From Streptomyces sp. XD-27 (GTDB lineage: Bacteria > Actinomycetota > Actinomycetes > Streptomycetales > Streptomycetaceae), in contig NZ_CP130713.1 in NCBI RefSeq assembly GCF_030553055.1, positions 5,208,001 to 5,272,000 of the forward strand: a stretch of DNA of 64,000 nt. The letters are read 5' to 3'. The notes beneath the pieces were generated by a model. That model was not told the origin of the DNA and did not search any database. It was given only the letters and a program-made list of their open reading frames with translations. The position numbers were made by a program, and so were the translations under genes. The first letter of the stretch is position 1; each line of letters opens with the position of its first letter. This document shows, one piece after another, positions 33,593-43,731 of the stretch.

Positions 33593-34699
33593 GGCGGCGC
33601 GGCGCGGGACGGCGTGGCCCGCGGGCGGGTCGCGCGGGGCGGTGTGGTCGCGCGGGTTGCGCGGGTGCGGTGACCTCGACCGGGGATTCACCCCCCCCCC
33701 GGCGTTCGCCGACGCGGGGCCGCGGGGGCGCGGCGACCTCTGCCGGAGCGGTGCCGTGGCTTGCCGCCGGACATGTGGGCGGCGTGGCCGCCGCCGAGGG
33801 CATGGGCGGCGTGATGACACAGCCGAACGCGTGGGTTGCGTGGCCGCCGCTGAAGACGTGGGCTGCGTGGCGCCGCCGGGACCGAGGACGCGACGGTGTG
33901 ACCGTCGTTGAACGCGCGGCCGTGTGAAGCCGCCGGACAAGTGGGCTCCGTGGCCGTCGCCGGAGACGTGCGGGCGGCGCGATGCCGCTGGACACGTGGG
34001 CTGCCGGCTCGCTGCCGAGGGCGCGCGGGCGGCGTGGCCGCCGCCGACGACCGGAAACGGGCCGGGCCCCGCGAGCGAGGCGGGGCCCGGCCCGTTGCCG
34101 TTGGTCGGGTGCGTGCGCCGGGCGGCGCGCCGTCGTCTGGGTCGTCTGTGGCGGGTCGTTGGGCGTGGGCTTCTCTCCCCTGACCCGCCCCTTCCCACAA
34201 CTGGGGCTCCGCCCCGGACCCCGGTCCTCAATCGCCGGACAGGCTGGGCCGCACCGATGCGCGGCGCGCGGCGGAGTGCCGCGTGGCCGACCCCCTCGTT
34301 GTTGTCGGCGGTGCGCGGTCACGTCGCGGTCCGGGGAGAGCCGGGGGGAGCCGGACAACCCGGCCACCTGGCGGTCCGTACCCGCCGTTCCGCACCTCGC
34401 CGGGCCGCACGGCCGTAACAGGAGTGACGTCCGATCGGCGGCCCGACGGCGGGGCCGCCGCCACATCGGCCGGACCGCCGAACCTGGACTGGCGCCGTGG
34501 CCACCGGCCGACAGCGACGTCACGCCACCGGCACGGCGGTCAGCCTGACGGATGGCGAGGCCGCCCCAGCCGACGGGCGGTCGCCACGGTGTCGCCGTAG
34601 TCACCAGGCACGTCGCGGTCCGGCCGTGCCGCTTGCACGGCCGCTGGCACCGGCACGGCCGGTGCCAGCGGCGCGGCGATCAGCCGTGGCCTCGGCCGT
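33584..34699. repeat. Gene-free stretch with a degenerate ~27-bp repeat and a C10 tract
   Basis: No convincing gene in about 1.1 kb: every frame is open in places, but compositions are Arg/Pro/Gly-rich with no family. From about 33764 to 34050 a degenerate 27-28 bp unit (GTGGGCTGCGTGGCCGCCGC) recurs about eight times. A run of ten Cs lies at 33691-33700. The segment 34050-34300 has GC-rich inverted sequences, such as GGGCCCCGC/GCGGGGCCCGG near 34060-34090, that could form a terminator facing WhiB. Confidence 0.6.
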
Positions 34700-35107
34700 C
34701 ACCACGAGGAGGTCCCGCCGTGACGCGGCCTCGGCGGTCACCAGCGCGTCGGCTCCGCCGCGAGGTGACCCCGCCCGGCCGCCACCACGCGCCGGTCCTG
34801 CCGCGAAGCAGCCTCCGTGGTCACCGCGCGTACCGCGGTCGGCCGCGGCGCGGCGCCACCACGAGCCGGCCGCGCCGCGACATGGCCTTTCGGCGGTCAC
34901 CATGTGCGCGATCCCGCCGCGCAGCGGCCCCCGTGGCCTCGGCGCTCACCAACAAGCTGGCCCCGCCGTGACGCGGCCTCGGCGCTGACCAACGAGCCGG
35001 CCCCGCCGCGACGTGGCCCCGGCGGCCACCCGTGTGCGACCCCGCCGCGCCGCGGCCCCCGCGGTCACCCCGCGTGCGACCCGGCCGCGCAGCGGCCCCC
35101 GGCCTCA
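34700..35107. repeat. ~40-bp degenerate minisatellite ending on the glpX stop codon
   Basis: CACC-anchored units recur at 34701, 34740, 34783, 34822, 34857, 34898, 34947, 34987, 35027 and 35066, mostly 39-41 bp apart. Each reads roughly CACCAACGAGCCGGCCCCGC, then CGCGACGCGGCC, then CCGGCG. The last, most glpX-proximal unit runs into the TGA stop of glpX (complement of 35105-35107). Confidence 0.75.
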
Positions 35108-36136
35108 GCGGGCGCGGTCGAAGTCCACCGACGCGTACGCCCGCAGCTTCGACAGCCGGTGCGTGGAGTCGATCTGCCGGATCGTGCCGGACTTGGACCG
35201 CATGACCAGCGACTGCGTGGTCGCGGTCTCCGCGCGGTAGCGCACGCCGCGCAGCAGGTCGCCGTCGGTGATGCCCGTGGCGACGAAGAAGACGTTGTCC
35301 CCGCGGACCAGGTCGTCCGTGCCCAGGACCCGGTCCAGGTCGTGGCCCGCGTCGAGGGCGCGCCGGCGCTCCTCGTCGTCCTTGGGCCACAGCCGGGTCT
35401 GGATCGTGCCGCCCAGGCACTTGATGGCACAGGCCGCGATGATGCCCTCCGGCGTGCCGCCGATACCCATCAGCAGGTCCACGCCGGTGCCCTCGCGGGC
35501 CGCCATGATCGCACCGGCCACGTCGCCGTCGGAGATGAACTTGATACGGGCGCCGGTCTCCCGGATCTCCTTGACGATGCCCTCGTGCCGGGGGCGGTCG
35601 AGGATGACGACCGTGACGTCCTCGGGGCTGGAGTTCTTCGCTTTCGCGACCCTTCGGACGTTCACGCCCACCGGCGCGGTGATGTCGACGAACTCGGCGG
35701 CCTCGGGACCGGTGACGAGCTTCTCCATGTAGAAGACCGCGGACGGGTCGAACATCGAGCCGCGCTCGGCGACGGCCATCACGGAGACGGCGTTGGCCAT
35801 GCCCTTGGCGGTGAGGGTGGTGCCGTCCACCGGGTCCACGGCCACGTCGCACTCCGGGCCGGTCCCGTCGCCCACGCGCTCGCCGTTGTAGAGCATGGGC
35901 GCGTTGTCCTTCTCGCCCTCGCCGATGACCACGACGCCGTTCATCGAGACGGTGTGGATGAGCGAGCGCATGGCCTTGACGGCGGCGCCGTCCGCACCGT
36001 TCTTGTCACCGCGCCCCACCCAGCGGCCCGAGGCCATGGCGCCGGCCTCGGTGACCCGGACGAGCTCCAGGGCCAGGTTGCGGTCGGGGGCCTCGGGGCT
36101 GACTTCGAGGGGAGAGGGCAGAGCGTGCTCGGTCAT
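35105..36136 (-). CDS. glpX: Class II fructose-1,6-bisphosphatase
   Basis: Gluconeogenic phosphatase (fructose 1,6-bisphosphate to fructose 6-phosphate), 343 residues, cytoplasmic, Mg/Mn-dependent and Li-sensitive. Key blocks are [52 protein letters not shown] with the metal-binding DPxDGT, and [20 protein letters not shown]. The start is ATG at 36134-36136. It is the usual actinobacterial FBPase and is transcribed divergently from the DUF4245 gene. The stop codon abuts the 40-bp array. Confidence 0.95.
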   Translation of the reverse strand: MTEHALPSPLEVSPEAPDRNLALELVRVTEAGAMASGRWVGRGDKNGADGAAVKAMRSLIHTVSMNGVVVIGEGEKDNAPMLYNGERVGDGTGPECDVAVDPVDGTTLTAKGMANAVSVMAVAERGSMFDPSAVFYMEKLVTGPEAAEFVDITAPVGVNVRRVAKAKNSSPEDVTVVILDRPRHEGIVKEIRETGARIKFISDGDVAGAIMAAREGTGVDLLMGIGGTPEGIIAACAIKCLGGTIQTRLWPKDDEERRRALDAGHDLDRVLGTDDLVRGDNVFFVATGITDGDLLRGVRYRAETATTQSLVMRSKSGTIRQIDSTHRLSKLRAYASVDFDRAR

Positions 36137-36305
36137 CGGAGCGCACCTTTCTGTACGGCGACGGCCGGAATGAGGGTGCTCATGACTTTATCCGTTCATG
36201 GTGAATGTGAGCAGGGCGCCCCACGCATGAGCGGAACGTGAGCGGAACCTTGACACCCGCCGGGCCCGTTGCCGGGCGCATCCGGCCATAGGGGACCATA
36301 GGCGG

Positions 36306-36848
36306 GTGGCAGATATGCGTGACAGGAAGCCGAAGACGGCGCGCGGGCTGGTGCAGTCCCTGGCGGTGGTCGTCGGAGTCGCCGGGGTCATCTACGCCTT
36401 CACCGCGTACGACGAGGACAAAGACCCGATCAAGACGGTCGACTACAGCGTGGAGCTCGCGACGACGCGCCGCGCCGCCCCGTACCCGGTCGCGGCCCCG
36501 CAGCCGGGACGCCTGCCCGACGGCTGGCGCGCGACGTCGGTGTCGTACGAGCCCCAGAGCAAGGTGGGCGCGGCCTGGCACCTGGGCTTCCTCGACCAGG
36601 ACAAGCAGTACGTGGCCGTCGAGCAGAGCGACGGCCGGCCGGCGACCTTCATCGACGAGGTGACCCAGGAAGCGCGCGCGACGGAGAAGACGCAGCGCAT
36701 CGGCGGCGAGACCTGGCACCGGTACGCGGGCCCGAAATACGACGCGCTCGTGCACAAGGGCAAGGGCGTGACCACGGTGGTCACCGGCACCGCCTCGTTC
36801 GCGCAGCTGACGAAGATGGCCGCCGCGCTGCAGACCGAGAAGGGCTGA
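36306..36848 (+). CDS. DUF4245 family membrane-anchored protein
   Basis: A 180-residue protein with one N-terminal membrane helix (GLVQSLAVVVGVAGVIYAF, about residues 14-33) and an external domain: LPDGWRATSVSYEPQ, AAWHLGFLDQDKQYVAVEQS, ETWHRYAGPKYDALVHKG. This is the DUF4245 pattern conserved next to glpX in actinobacteria; the function is unknown. The start is GTG at 36306, or ATG at 36315. A bidirectional terminator follows. Confidence 0.87.
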   Translation: MADMRDRKPKTARGLVQSLAVVVGVAGVIYAFTAYDEDKDPIKTVDYSVELATTRRAAPYPVAAPQPGRLPDGWRATSVSYEPQSKVGAAWHLGFLDQDKQYVAVEQSDGRPATFIDEVTQEARATEKTQRIGGETWHRYAGPKYDALVHKGKGVTTVVTGTASFAQLTKMAAALQTEKG

Positions 36849-36866
36849 GCGCGGCGGCCGGAGGGG

Positions 36867-36899
36867 GACGGGGTCCTGCGGGGGATGTCGGACCCCGTC
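36867..36899. terminator. Bidirectional terminator between DUF4245 and nitroreductase genes
   Basis: Perfect 10-bp stem GACGGGGTCC / GGACCCCGTC around a 13-nt loop, between converging genes. Confidence 0.75.
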
Positions 36900-36973
36900 T
36901 TCCGGGGCCCTGCGGGGTACGGGGCCTCGGAAGGGCCACCGCATGGGGGCTGCGGGGCCGATCGGGGGTCGGG

Positions 36974-37564
36974 TCAGACCGTGGTGACGACCTGGTCGTA
37001 GGCGAGCCGCGGGGAGCGCGGGTACCAGGCGTTCTCACCCGGCTTGCCGATGTTCACGACCATCAGCGGGGTGTGGTCGTCGTCCAGGAACTCCTTCTGG
37101 ACGCCGGCGGGGTCGAAGCCCGTCATCGGGCCGGCGGCGAGCCCCGCGGCGCGCACGCCGAGGATGAAGTACGCCGCCTGGAGCGAGCCGTTGAGCGCCG
37201 CGGACTGCTCGCGGGCGCCGCGCTCGGCGAAGAAGACGTCCTTGGCCTGCGGGAAGTGCGGGAAGAGCGCGGGCAGCTCGTCGTGGAACTCGTTGTCCGC
37301 GGCGAGGATCGCGACCAGCGGCGCGGTACGGGTCTTCTCCTGGTTGCCCTCGGCCATGTGCGGGACCAGACGCTCGCGGGCCTCCTCGGAGCGGACGAGG
37401 ACGATCCGCAGCGGCGACTGGTTGAACGCGGTCGGCGCGTACTTCACCAGGTCGTAGATCGCCTGGACCTGGTCCTCGGTGACCGGCTCGGCGGTGAAGG
37501 TGTTGGCGGTGCGGGCCTCACGGAAGAGCAGGTCCTGGGTGGCTGCGTCGAGGGCGAGAGTCAT
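36974..37564 (-). CDS. Nitroreductase family protein, RutE/malonic semialdehyde reductase-like
   Basis: A 196-residue FMN-dependent NAD(P)H oxidoreductase. It opens LDAATQDLLFREARTANTFT, continues YAPTAFNQSPLRIVLVRSEE (the FMN-binding Ser/Pro/Asn region), and has the substrate loop AAGLAAGPMTGFDPAGVQKE and C-terminal VVNIGKPGENAWYPRSPRL. This is the RutE/HadB-like subgroup annotated as malonic semialdehyde reductase. No other rut genes are present, so the substrate is open. The start is ATG at 37562-37564. It has its own promoter-like sequence upstream. Confidence 0.88.
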   Translation of the reverse strand: MTLALDAATQDLLFREARTANTFTAEPVTEDQVQAIYDLVKYAPTAFNQSPLRIVLVRSEEARERLVPHMAEGNQEKTRTAPLVAILAADNEFHDELPALFPHFPQAKDVFFAERGAREQSAALNGSLQAAYFILGVRAAGLAAGPMTGFDPAGVQKEFLDDDHTPLMVVNIGKPGENAWYPRSPRLAYDQVVTTV

Positions 37565-37606
37565 GGCGAACCTTCTGGGTGCGGACGGGTTGTTCTGCCA
37601 TCAACT

Positions 37607-37634
37607 ACCGTACACCTCATGTATTAAGTTTCAA
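37607..37634 (-). promoter_or_regulatory. Promoter candidate of the nitroreductase gene
   Basis: On the minus strand TTGAAA (complement of 37629-37634), a 16-bp spacer and TACGGT (complement of 37607-37612). The -35 region lies in an unusually AT-rich patch (TTTAGTTGAAACTTAATACA), typical of a MarR/HxlR-type operator. Confidence 0.45.
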
Positions 37635-37664
37635 CTAAATGCGGGGCGGAGTGCTCCTCATCAC

Positions 37665-37717
37665 AGTGCGTGCTCACGATGCGTGCTCACAGTGCGTGCT
37701 CACGGTGCGTGCTCGGG
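37665..37717. repeat. 13-bp tandem repeat x4 adjacent to the xseB stop
   Basis: AGTGCGTGCTCAC and three near copies at 37665, 37678, 37691 and 37704, ending one base before the xseB stop codon (complement of 37718-37720). Confidence 0.92.
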
Positions 37718-37984
37718 TCAGGCGTCCTCTGCCTCGCCGTCGGCGGCAGGGGCGCCGTCCGGGCGGGCCAGGGCCGCGTCGAGGCGGGCGCGGGCGCCGT
37801 CGAGCCAGCGGCGGCAGACCCGGGCGAGCTCCTCGCCGCGCTCCCACAGCGCCAGCGACTCCTCCAACGTCGTGCCGCCCGCCTCCAGGCGGCGTACCAC
37901 CTCGACCAGCTCGTCGCGCGCCTGCTCGTACCCCAGGGTGGACTCCGCGGTCATACCGTCCCGGTCCCCGTCCGTTGTCGACAT
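37718..37984 (-). CDS. xseB: Exodeoxyribonuclease VII small subunit
   Basis: An 88-residue helical subunit of exonuclease VII, which degrades single-stranded DNA processively with XseA. The family core is LGYEQARDELVEVVRRLEAG followed by TTLEESLALWERGEELARVC and RRWLDGARARLDAAL. The acidic, low-complexity C-terminus ends GEAEDA. The start is ATG at 37982-37984, ten bases after the xseA stop; an internal ATG at 37954 would give 78 residues. Operon xseA-xseB on the minus strand. Confidence 0.93.
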   Translation of the reverse strand: MSTTDGDRDGMTAESTLGYEQARDELVEVVRRLEAGGTTLEESLALWERGEELARVCRRWLDGARARLDAALARPDGAPAADGEAEDA

Positions 37985-37994
37985 GCCCCACACC

Positions 37995-39215
37995 CTATGC
38001 GGGGTCACTGACAGCGGCCCGGACCGTGAACTCGCCTTCGGCGACCCGTGCCCGGAGCCGTTCGTCCGCCGCGACCTCGGCGGGGTCGCGGACCACCGAC
38101 CCGTTCGCGTGCTGGAGCACCGCGTACCCCCGGCGCAGCGTCGCCGCCGGGGACAGGGCCAGTACCCGGGCACGGGTGTGCTCCAGCTCCGAGTCGGCCC
38201 GGTCCAGCAGGTGCCCCAGGGTGCGGTGGCCGCGCTCGATCAGCGCGTCGACCTGCTCCGCGCGCTCCTCCACCATGCGGTGCGGCCGCTGTATGCACGG
38301 CCGGGCCAGCGCCGCGGCCAGCCCGTGCTCCTCGCGGTCCAGGAAGCCGCCCACCGCCCGCAGCGCGCGCTCGCGCAGCTGCTGGATACGGGACAGCTCC
38401 TCGCCCACGTCCGGGACGATCTTCTTGGCCGCGTCGGTGGGGGTGGAGGCGCGCAGGTCCGCCACCAGGTCCAGCAGCGGCGAGTCCGGCTCGTGGCCGA
38501 TCGCGGAGACCACGGGGGTGGCGCAGGCGGCCACGGCCCGCACCAGCTGCTCATCGGAGAACGGCAGCAGGTCCTCCACACTGCCGCCGCCGCGCGCCAC
38601 CACGATCACGTCGACCTCCGGCAGCGCGTCCAGCTCCCGGACCGCCGCCACGACCTGCGGCACCGCGTGCACGCCCTGCACGGCGACGTTGCGCACCTCG
38701 AAGCGGACGGCGGGCCAGCGCAGCCGGGCGTTCTCCAGGACGTCCCGCTCCGCGGCCGAGGCGCGGCCGCAGACCAGGCCGATGAGCTGCGGCAGGAACG
38801 GCAGCCGCTTCTTCCGGTCGGCCGCGAAGAGCCCCTCGGCCCCCAGCGACCGCTTGAGCAGCTCCAGCCGGGCCAGCAGCTCGCCGACGCCCACCGGGCG
38901 GATCTCGGCGGCGCGGAGCGACAGCTGGCCACGCGGCGCGTACCACTCCGGCTTGGCCTGCACCACGACGCGCGCGCCCTCGGAGACGACGTCCGCCACC
39001 TTGTCGAAGACCGAGCGGAAGCAGGTGACGGACAACGAGATGTCGTAACTGGGGTCGCGCAGGGTCAGGAACACCACCCCGGCGCCGGGCCGCCGGGACA
39101 GCTGGGTGATCTGCCCTTCGACCCAGACCGCCCCGAGCCGGTCGATCCAGCCGCCGATGAGCCGGGAGACCTCGCCGACCGGGATCGGGGACTCCGCCGA
39201 GGTGTCGAGTGCCAT
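37995..39215 (-). CDS. xseA: Exodeoxyribonuclease VII large subunit
   Basis: The 406-residue catalytic subunit. An N-terminal OB fold (about 8-105) contains [20 protein letters not shown] and [20 protein letters not shown]. The catalytic domain has [40 protein letters not shown] and [20 protein letters not shown], which carry the conserved GRGGGS-like and GHExD motifs; VARGGG is standard. A long coiled-coil C-terminus binds XseB. It takes part in recombination and repair and processes nicked DNA. The start is ATG at 39213-39215. Upstream lies the 28-bp array belonging to the permease 3' end. Confidence 0.95.
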   Translation of the reverse strand: MALDTSAESPIPVGEVSRLIGGWIDRLGAVWVEGQITQLSRRPGAGVVFLTLRDPSYDISLSVTCFRSVFDKVADVVSEGARVVVQAKPEWYAPRGQLSLRAAEIRPVGVGELLARLELLKRSLGAEGLFAADRKKRLPFLPQLIGLVCGRASAAERDVLENARLRWPAVRFEVRNVAVQGVHAVPQVVAAVRELDALPEVDVIVVARGGGSVEDLLPFSDEQLVRAVAACATPVVSAIGHEPDSPLLDLVADLRASTPTDAAKKIVPDVGEELSRIQQLRERALRAVGGFLDREEHGLAAALARPCIQRPHRMVEERAEQVDALIERGHRTLGHLLDRADSELEHTRARVLALSPAATLRRGYAVLQHANGSVVRDPAEVAADERLRARVAEGEFTVRAAVSDPA

Positions 39216-39246
39216 GCGCCGAGCGTATCGGCCGCCACTGACAGGG

Positions 39247-39470
39247 GATCCGGTCGGCGTGCGAGGCGCTGGATGTATCCGGTCGGCGTGCGGCCGCGTA
39301 CGTATCCGTCAGCGCGTGACCCGCGGAGGGATCCGCTCAGCGCGGGAGCCGTGCACGTATCCGGCTGGCGCGCGAGGCGCGTGTGTGTCCGGTCGGCGCG
39401 CGGGGCGCGTACGCATCCGCTCGGCGCGCGACGCGTGTGCGAATCCGCTCAGCGCGCGGCCCGCGTCGAG
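39247..39470. repeat. ~28-bp tandem repeat, about eight copies, containing a permease stop codon
   Basis: ATCCG(G/C)TCGGCGCGCG-like units of 27-28 bp tile the gap between xseA and the APC permease and end inside the permease gene. The last unit contains its TGA stop (complement of 39449-39451). Divergence grows with distance from the permease, as if the array spread outward from the gene end. Confidence 0.88.
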
Positions 39471-41161
39471 AGCTCGCGTTGCGCCAGCAGTACGGCCAGC
39501 CCCATTGCGCACCAGACCAGCCCGGCCACCTGCGCCACCCCCGCCGCCCGCGCGATCACGGCGACCGAGATCCCCATGCCCAGCAACGGCACCACCAGAT
39601 GCCGCAGCGGATGCCGGACCGTGTGCCGTGCGTCCGCATGCCGTGCGTCCGCATGCCGTGCGTCCGCATGCCGTGCGTCCGTATGCCGTGCGTCCGTATG
39701 CCCGCGGATCCAGAACCAGCCGATCACCGACGCGTGCAGCAGCGTGAAGGCCGTCAGCGCCCCGATGTCCACCACCGACACCAGCCGGTCCAGGCCGTCG
39801 TCGCGCCGCGCCGCCCACACCGCCGCCACGAGCGTCAGCGCGCCCGAGCCGAGCAGCGCCCGGCGCGGCACCCCGCTGTGGGCGTCCACCTTCGCCAGCG
39901 TCGCCGGCAGCCGCCGGTCGCGGGACATCGCGAACACCAGCCGCGCGGCCGCCGCCTGCCCGGCCAGGGCAGCGAACGCCGCGCCGATCGCCTTGCTCAC
40001 CGCCACCAGGTCGCGCAGCCAGTCCCCGACGGCCGCGGCCACCATGTCGTAGAAGGCGGACCCCTGCCGCGCCGGATCGCGTGCCAGCTCCGCCGCCGGG
40101 ACCGGCGACAGCAGCGCCGCCAGGTACGTCTGCGCGACGAACAGCACCCCAGCCACCACCAGGCAGGTCAGCACCGCCCGGGCGACCTGTGCCGAGCTGC
40201 CCGCACGCCGTCCGCCGCCGCCCGGCGCCGGAAGCGCTGCACGCCCCTCCGGCGCCGGAAGCGCCGCGTGCCCCTCCGGTGCCCGAAGCGCCGCACGTCC
40301 CTTCCGCTCGTCCTCCGCGTCCTCCGCCTCCTCCGCGAAGGACGCGATGGCGTCGAAGCCCAGATACGACAGCACCGCCACCGACACCGCGGTGAGTACC
40401 GCCCCCATGGAGAACGACCCCTGCGCGGTGAACGGCGAGACCCAGTCGCGGCGTGCCCCGTGCACCGCCAGCCGCTCCAGGGCCACCGCCACGAACACCA
40501 CCAGCACCGCGATCTCCATCGCCAGCACCAGGAAGCCGACCCGCGCGGCGGCCCGTACGCCCCACAGGTTCAGCCCCGTGGTGACCACGACGGCGACGGC
40601 CGTCCACACCCACCGGTCCACCTCCGGAACCAGCGCCTCCATCGCGATGCCCGAGAACAGATACGCGACCGCCGGGATCAGCAGGTAGTCGAGCAGCGCC
40701 ATCCACCCGGCGACGAACCCCGCGCCCTCGCCGAGACCCAGCTGCGCGTAGGTGAACACCGACCCCGCCTGCGGGGCGACCCGCACCATTTGGGCGTAAC
40801 TGAAGGCGGTGAGCGCCATCGCGGCCGTCGCCACGACGTAGACGAGCGCGACCGCGCCGCGCGAGGTGGCGTCGAGGGTGCCGAAGACGCCGACCGGGGC
40901 CATCGGGGCGATGAAGAGCAGACCGTAGACGACGAGGTCGCGGAAGGTGAGCGTGCGCCGCAGCCCGCCGCCACCGGAGCGATCGCCCCCGGCTCCGCCC
41001 CTACGGCCACTGCCACCGGAGCGTTCGCCCCCGACACCGTCCCTACGGCCACTGCCACCGGCGCGTTCGCCCCCGACACCGCCCCCACGATCACTGGCGC
41101 CGCCACGGCCTGAGTCGGCGCGGTCGTCGCCGCCGGCGCCGTCGCCGCGCCGCACCGCCAT
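39449..41161 (-). CDS. APC-family amino acid/polyamine permease
   Basis: A 570-residue membrane protein with 12 predicted transmembrane helices, beginning after a Gly/Arg-rich disordered N-terminus (about 65 residues). The first helix region is [20 protein letters not shown] and the APC signature-like segment is [20 protein letters not shown]. It imports or exchanges amino acids, polyamines or similar. Three in-frame repeats decorate the loops: GG(E/D)RAGGSGRR at the N-terminus, EGRAALPAP (x3, about 290-315) in a cytoplasmic loop, and RHADA (x5, about 485-510). The start is ATG at 41159-41161; an internal start after the Gly-rich part is possible. The substrate is unresolved. Confidence 0.88.
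   Translation of the reverse strand: MAVRRGDGAGGDDRADSGRGGASDRGGGVGGERAGGSGRRDGVGGERSGGSGRRGGAGGDRSGGGGLRRTLTFRDLVVYGLLFIAPMAPVGVFGTLDATSRGAVALVYVVATAAMALTAFSYAQMVRVAPQAGSVFTYAQLGLGEGAGFVAGWMALLDYLLIPAVAYLFSGIAMEALVPEVDRWVWTAVAVVVTTGLNLWGVRAAARVGFLVLAMEIAVLVVFVAVALERLAVHGARRDWVSPFTAQGSFSMGAVLTAVSVAVLSYLGFDAIASFAEEAEDAEDERKGRAALRAPEGHAALPAPEGRAALPAPGGGGRRAGSSAQVARAVLTCLVVAGVLFVAQTYLAALLSPVPAAELARDPARQGSAFYDMVAAAVGDWLRDLVAVSKAIGAAFAALAGQAAAARLVFAMSRDRRLPATLAKVDAHSGVPRRALLGSGALTLVAAVWAARRDDGLDRLVSVVDIGALTAFTLLHASVIGWFWIRGHTDARHTDARHADARHADARHADARHTVRHPLRHLVVPLLGMGISVAVIARAAGVAQVAGLVWCAMGLAVLLAQRELSTRAAR
39626..39700. repeat. 15-bp in-frame tandem repeat x5 in the permease gene
   Basis: CCGTGCGTCCGCATG and near copies at 39626, 39641, 39656, 39671 and 39686 encode five [10 protein letters not shown] pentapeptides in a hydrophilic loop near the C-terminus. 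Copy number changes would keep frame. Confidence 0.93.
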
Positions 41162-41231
41162 CCGGCCTCCTCGTAGCGCTCGGCCCCAGTCTGGGCCAAT
41201 GTCCCGCGCTTTCCGGGCTGCGCCACGGCCT

Positions 41232-41237
41232 TACGAT
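41232..41237 (+). promoter_or_regulatory. -10 element TACGAT, possible leaderless promoter of ispH
   Basis: TACGAT lies 7 bases before the preferred ispH ATG at 41245, the spacing expected if transcription starts at or near the start codon. This favours a leaderless mRNA and the ATG at 41245 over the one at 41236, which falls inside the hexamer. Confidence 0.5.
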
Positions 41238-41244
41238 GGGGGGC

Positions 41245-42237
41245 ATGACTGCAACGCCTTCCCGCCGGGTCCTGCTCGCCGCCCCCCGGGGCTACTGCGC
41301 GGGCGTGGACCGTGCCGTGATCGCCGTCGAGAAGGCCCTGGAGCAGTACGGCGCGCCGATCTACGTGCGCCACGAGATCGTCCACAACAAGTACGTCGTG
41401 CAGACCCTGGAGCGGAAGGGCGCGATCTTCGTCGAGCAGACGTCGGAGGTCCCCGAGGGGTCGATCGTGATGTTCTCCGCGCACGGCGTGGCGCCCGTGG
41501 TCCACGAGGAGGCCAAGGCCGGCAAGCTCGCCACCATCGACGCGACCTGCCCCCTGGTCACCAAGGTCCACAAGGAGGCCGTGCGGTACGCGAACGAGGA
41601 CTACGACATCCTCCTGATCGGCCACGAGGGCCACGAGGAGGTCATCGGCACGTCGGGCGAGGCGCCGGACCACATCCAGTTGGTCGACGGCCCCGGCGAC
41701 GTCGCCAAGGTCGAGGTCCGCGACCCGTCCAAGATCGTCTGGCTCTCCCAGACCACGCTCTCCGTCGACGAGACGATGGAGACGGTCGACGCGCTGAAGC
41801 AGAAGTTCCCGCTCCTCGTCTCGCCGCCGAGCGACGACATCTGCTACGCGACGCAGAACCGCCAGCAGGCGGTGAAGCAGATGGGCGCCGAGTCCGACCT
41901 GGTGATCGTGGTCGGCTCGCGCAACTCCTCGAACTCCAAGCGCCTGGTCGAGGTCGCCAAGCTCGCGGGCGCACGCGAGGCGTACCTGGTGGACTTTGCC
42001 TCCGAGATCGACGAGGCCTGGCTGGAGGGCGTGGCGACGGTCGGCGTCACCTCCGGCGCGTCCGTCCCCGAGGTGCTGGTCGAGCAGGTCCTGGAGTGGC
42101 TGGCGCAGCGCGGCTTCGAGGACGTCGAGATCGTGAAGACGGCCGAGGAGTCCATCACCTTCTCGCTGCCCAAGGAGCTGCGCCGGGACCTGCGCGCGGA
42201 GGCGGCGGCCGCGGCGGCTGACGCCGACGAGGACTGA
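41245..42237 (+). CDS. ispH: 4-hydroxy-3-methylbut-2-enyl diphosphate reductase
   Basis: The last enzyme of the MEP isoprenoid pathway (HMBPP to IPP and DMAPP), an Fe-S protein of 330 residues. The three cluster cysteines are in [27 protein letters not shown] and [14 protein letters not shown]. The HMBPP-binding and catalytic regions are [18 protein letters not shown] and [14 protein letters not shown]. The start is ATG at 41245 ([18 protein letters not shown]), with a -10-like hexamer just upstream. Acidic C-terminal tail ADADED. Its stop codon sits in the first unit of a 28-bp array. Confidence 0.95.
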   Translation: MTATPSRRVLLAAPRGYCAGVDRAVIAVEKALEQYGAPIYVRHEIVHNKYVVQTLERKGAIFVEQTSEVPEGSIVMFSAHGVAPVVHEEAKAGKLATIDATCPLVTKVHKEAVRYANEDYDILLIGHEGHEEVIGTSGEAPDHIQLVDGPGDVAKVEVRDPSKIVWLSQTTLSVDETMETVDALKQKFPLLVSPPSDDICYATQNRQQAVKQMGAESDLVIVVGSRNSSNSKRLVEVAKLAGAREAYLVDFASEIDEAWLEGVATVGVTSGASVPEVLVEQVLEWLAQRGFEDVEIVKTAEESITFSLPKELRRDLRAEAAAAAADADED

Positions 42238-42326
42238 CGCGGCGGTTGACCCCGACGGGGACTGGCACGGCGGCTGACGCCGACGAGGACTGACACGGTC
42301 GGCTGACCCCGGCGAGGCATGACGCG
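42214..42326. repeat. 28-bp tandem repeat x4 starting in the last codons of ispH
   Basis: Units 42214-42241, 42242-42269, 42270-42297 and 42298-42326 share GCGGCTGACGCCGACGAGGA and ACTG. Unit 1 encodes the last seven residues (ADADED after an Ala) and the TGA stop of ispH. Units 1 and 3 differ at one position. Confidence 0.93.
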
Positions 42327-42438
42327 GAGGACTGAGGATGCCTGACGCGGCGCGTCGCGACCGCGGCGGCTCCCCGGCGGACCGCCCGTTCCCGCCGGTT
42401 GACGGGTGCGCCCGACCGTACCGCCCTAGCCTGGCGGC

Positions 42439-43221
42439 ATGAGTCTGACGAACGTCTTCGGCGTGGACATCGGCGGATCGGGCATCAAGGGCGCCCCGGT
42501 CGACCTGGAGCGCGGCGACCTCGCCGACGAGCGCTTCAAGGTGCTGACCCCGCAGCCCGCGACGCCGGACGCGGTCGCGGATCGCGTCCGGGAGGTCGCG
42601 GAGCACTTCGGCTGGGCGGGCCGCCCGGTCGGGGTCACGTTCCCCGGTGTGGTGACCGACGGTACGACGCGGACGGCCGCCAACGTCGACAAGGGTTGGA
42701 TCGGCGTCGACGCGGCCGGGCTGCTGAGCGACCGGATCGGCTCACCCGTCACCGTGGTGAACGACGCGGACGCGGCCGGGTACGCGGAGATGACCTTCGG
42801 CGCGGGCCGGGGCCGTACCGGCACGGTCGTCCTGCTCACCTTCGGCACCGGCATCGGCAGCGCGGTCTTCACCGGCGGACGGCTGGTCCCCAACACCGAG
42901 CTGGGCCATCTCGAACTCGACGGGCACGAGGCGGAGAAGCGCGCCTCGACGAAGGCCAAGGAGGACCGCGACCTCAGCTGGCAGCAGTGGGCGCGGCGGG
43001 TGGGGAAGTACCTGGCGCACGTGGAGATGCTGCTGTCGCCCGAGCTGTTCGTGATCGGGGGCGGGGTGAGCCGCAAGGCGGAGAAGTTCCTGCCGCTGAT
43101 CGAGGGCGTCAGGGCCGAGATCGTCCCCGCTCAGCTGCAGAACAACGCGGGGATCGTGGGGGCGGGGATGGCTGCTGCCGCCGCTGCTCATGGCGTCGCC
43201 GCAGCTGCTGTCGGCGATTGA
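42439..43221 (+). CDS. ppgK: Polyphosphate glucokinase
   Basis: A 260-residue ROK-type kinase that phosphorylates glucose with polyphosphate or ATP. It has the phosphate loop [20 protein letters not shown] (about 7-26), [40 protein letters not shown] with the catalytic Asp, and [20 protein letters not shown]. The polyphosphate-type block [19 protein letters not shown] replaces the ROK zinc motif. The start is ATG at 42439. Its 3' end overlaps the convergent DUF6542-like gene by 113 bp; the last residues ([15 protein letters not shown]) are low complexity. Confidence 0.94.
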   Translation: MSLTNVFGVDIGGSGIKGAPVDLERGDLADERFKVLTPQPATPDAVADRVREVAEHFGWAGRPVGVTFPGVVTDGTTRTAANVDKGWIGVDAAGLLSDRIGSPVTVVNDADAAGYAEMTFGAGRGRTGTVVLLTFGTGIGSAVFTGGRLVPNTELGHLELDGHEAEKRASTKAKEDRDLSWQQWARRVGKYLAHVEMLLSPELFVIGGGVSRKAEKFLPLIEGVRAEIVPAQLQNNAGIVGAGMAAAAAAHGVAAAAVGD

Positions 43222-43693
43222 CCAGCGCGACCCGGCGTACGAGGACGATCACGGCGGTCAGCAGCGTTCCGGCGTAGAGCCAGCCCGCGCTCAGAGACAG
43301 CGAGGTGAACACGCCCATCGCCTGGCCGCCGAGCCCGTCCCCGCTGTCGTTGGCCGGGAAGAGCCCGAGCAGGAAGGCGATCGGCGTGCCGACCGGGGCG
43401 GTGAGCAGGTCCGCGGGCCGCACCCACAGCCCGCAGGCGGCGCAGGTCAGGAGGTAGAGCACGCCGTACATACCGGCGGAGCCGGAGAACAGCGCGTCCA
43501 GACAGCCCGCGGCGAGCATGGCCACCGCGGCGAGCAGCCCGGTGCCGAATCCGGTCAGTCGCGGTCTGGGCATGCGAACACGCAGGGCGAGCGCCCAGGA
43601 GGCCGGGCCGGTGGCGGCTACGGTGCCGTCGGCGGCGGGGCGGGGCGGCGGGGCCGCCGTGCGGCGGGGCGGACGCGTGCTGTGTGGCTCCAC
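43109..43693 (-). CDS. Membrane protein, DUF6542-like
   Basis: A 194-residue integral membrane protein. A Pro/Arg-rich cytoplasmic N-terminus (about 45 residues) is followed by four predicted helices ([66 protein letters not shown]) and a basic tail. This matches DUF6542 proteins found next to ppgK/ychF in streptomycetes. The start is ATG at 43691-43693. It converges on ppgK with a 113-bp overlap of coding sequences. Confidence 0.72.
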   Translation of the reverse strand: MEPHSTRPPRRTAAPPPRPAADGTVAATGPASWALALRVRMPRPRLTGFGTGLLAAVAMLAAGCLDALFSGSAGMYGVLYLLTCAACGLWVRPADLLTAPVGTPIAFLLGLFPANDSGDGLGGQAMGVFTSLSLSAGWLYAGTLLTAVIVLVRRVALVNRRQQLRRRHEQRRQQPSPPPRSPRCSAAERGRSRP

Positions 43694-43731
43694 CCCACCA
43701 ACCTAGGCGGCCCGAGGCAAGGAGCAGACCC

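Noticed and set aside
33584..35104. Protein-coding genes in the gap between WhiB and glpX
   Set aside because: Open frames on both strands are low-complexity translations of tandem repeats, without ribosome sites or motifs.
37479..40052. 857-codon open frame on the plus strand across xseB, xseA and the permease
   Set aside because: Antisense shadow: the minus strand has intact xseA, xseB and permease motifs in this interval.
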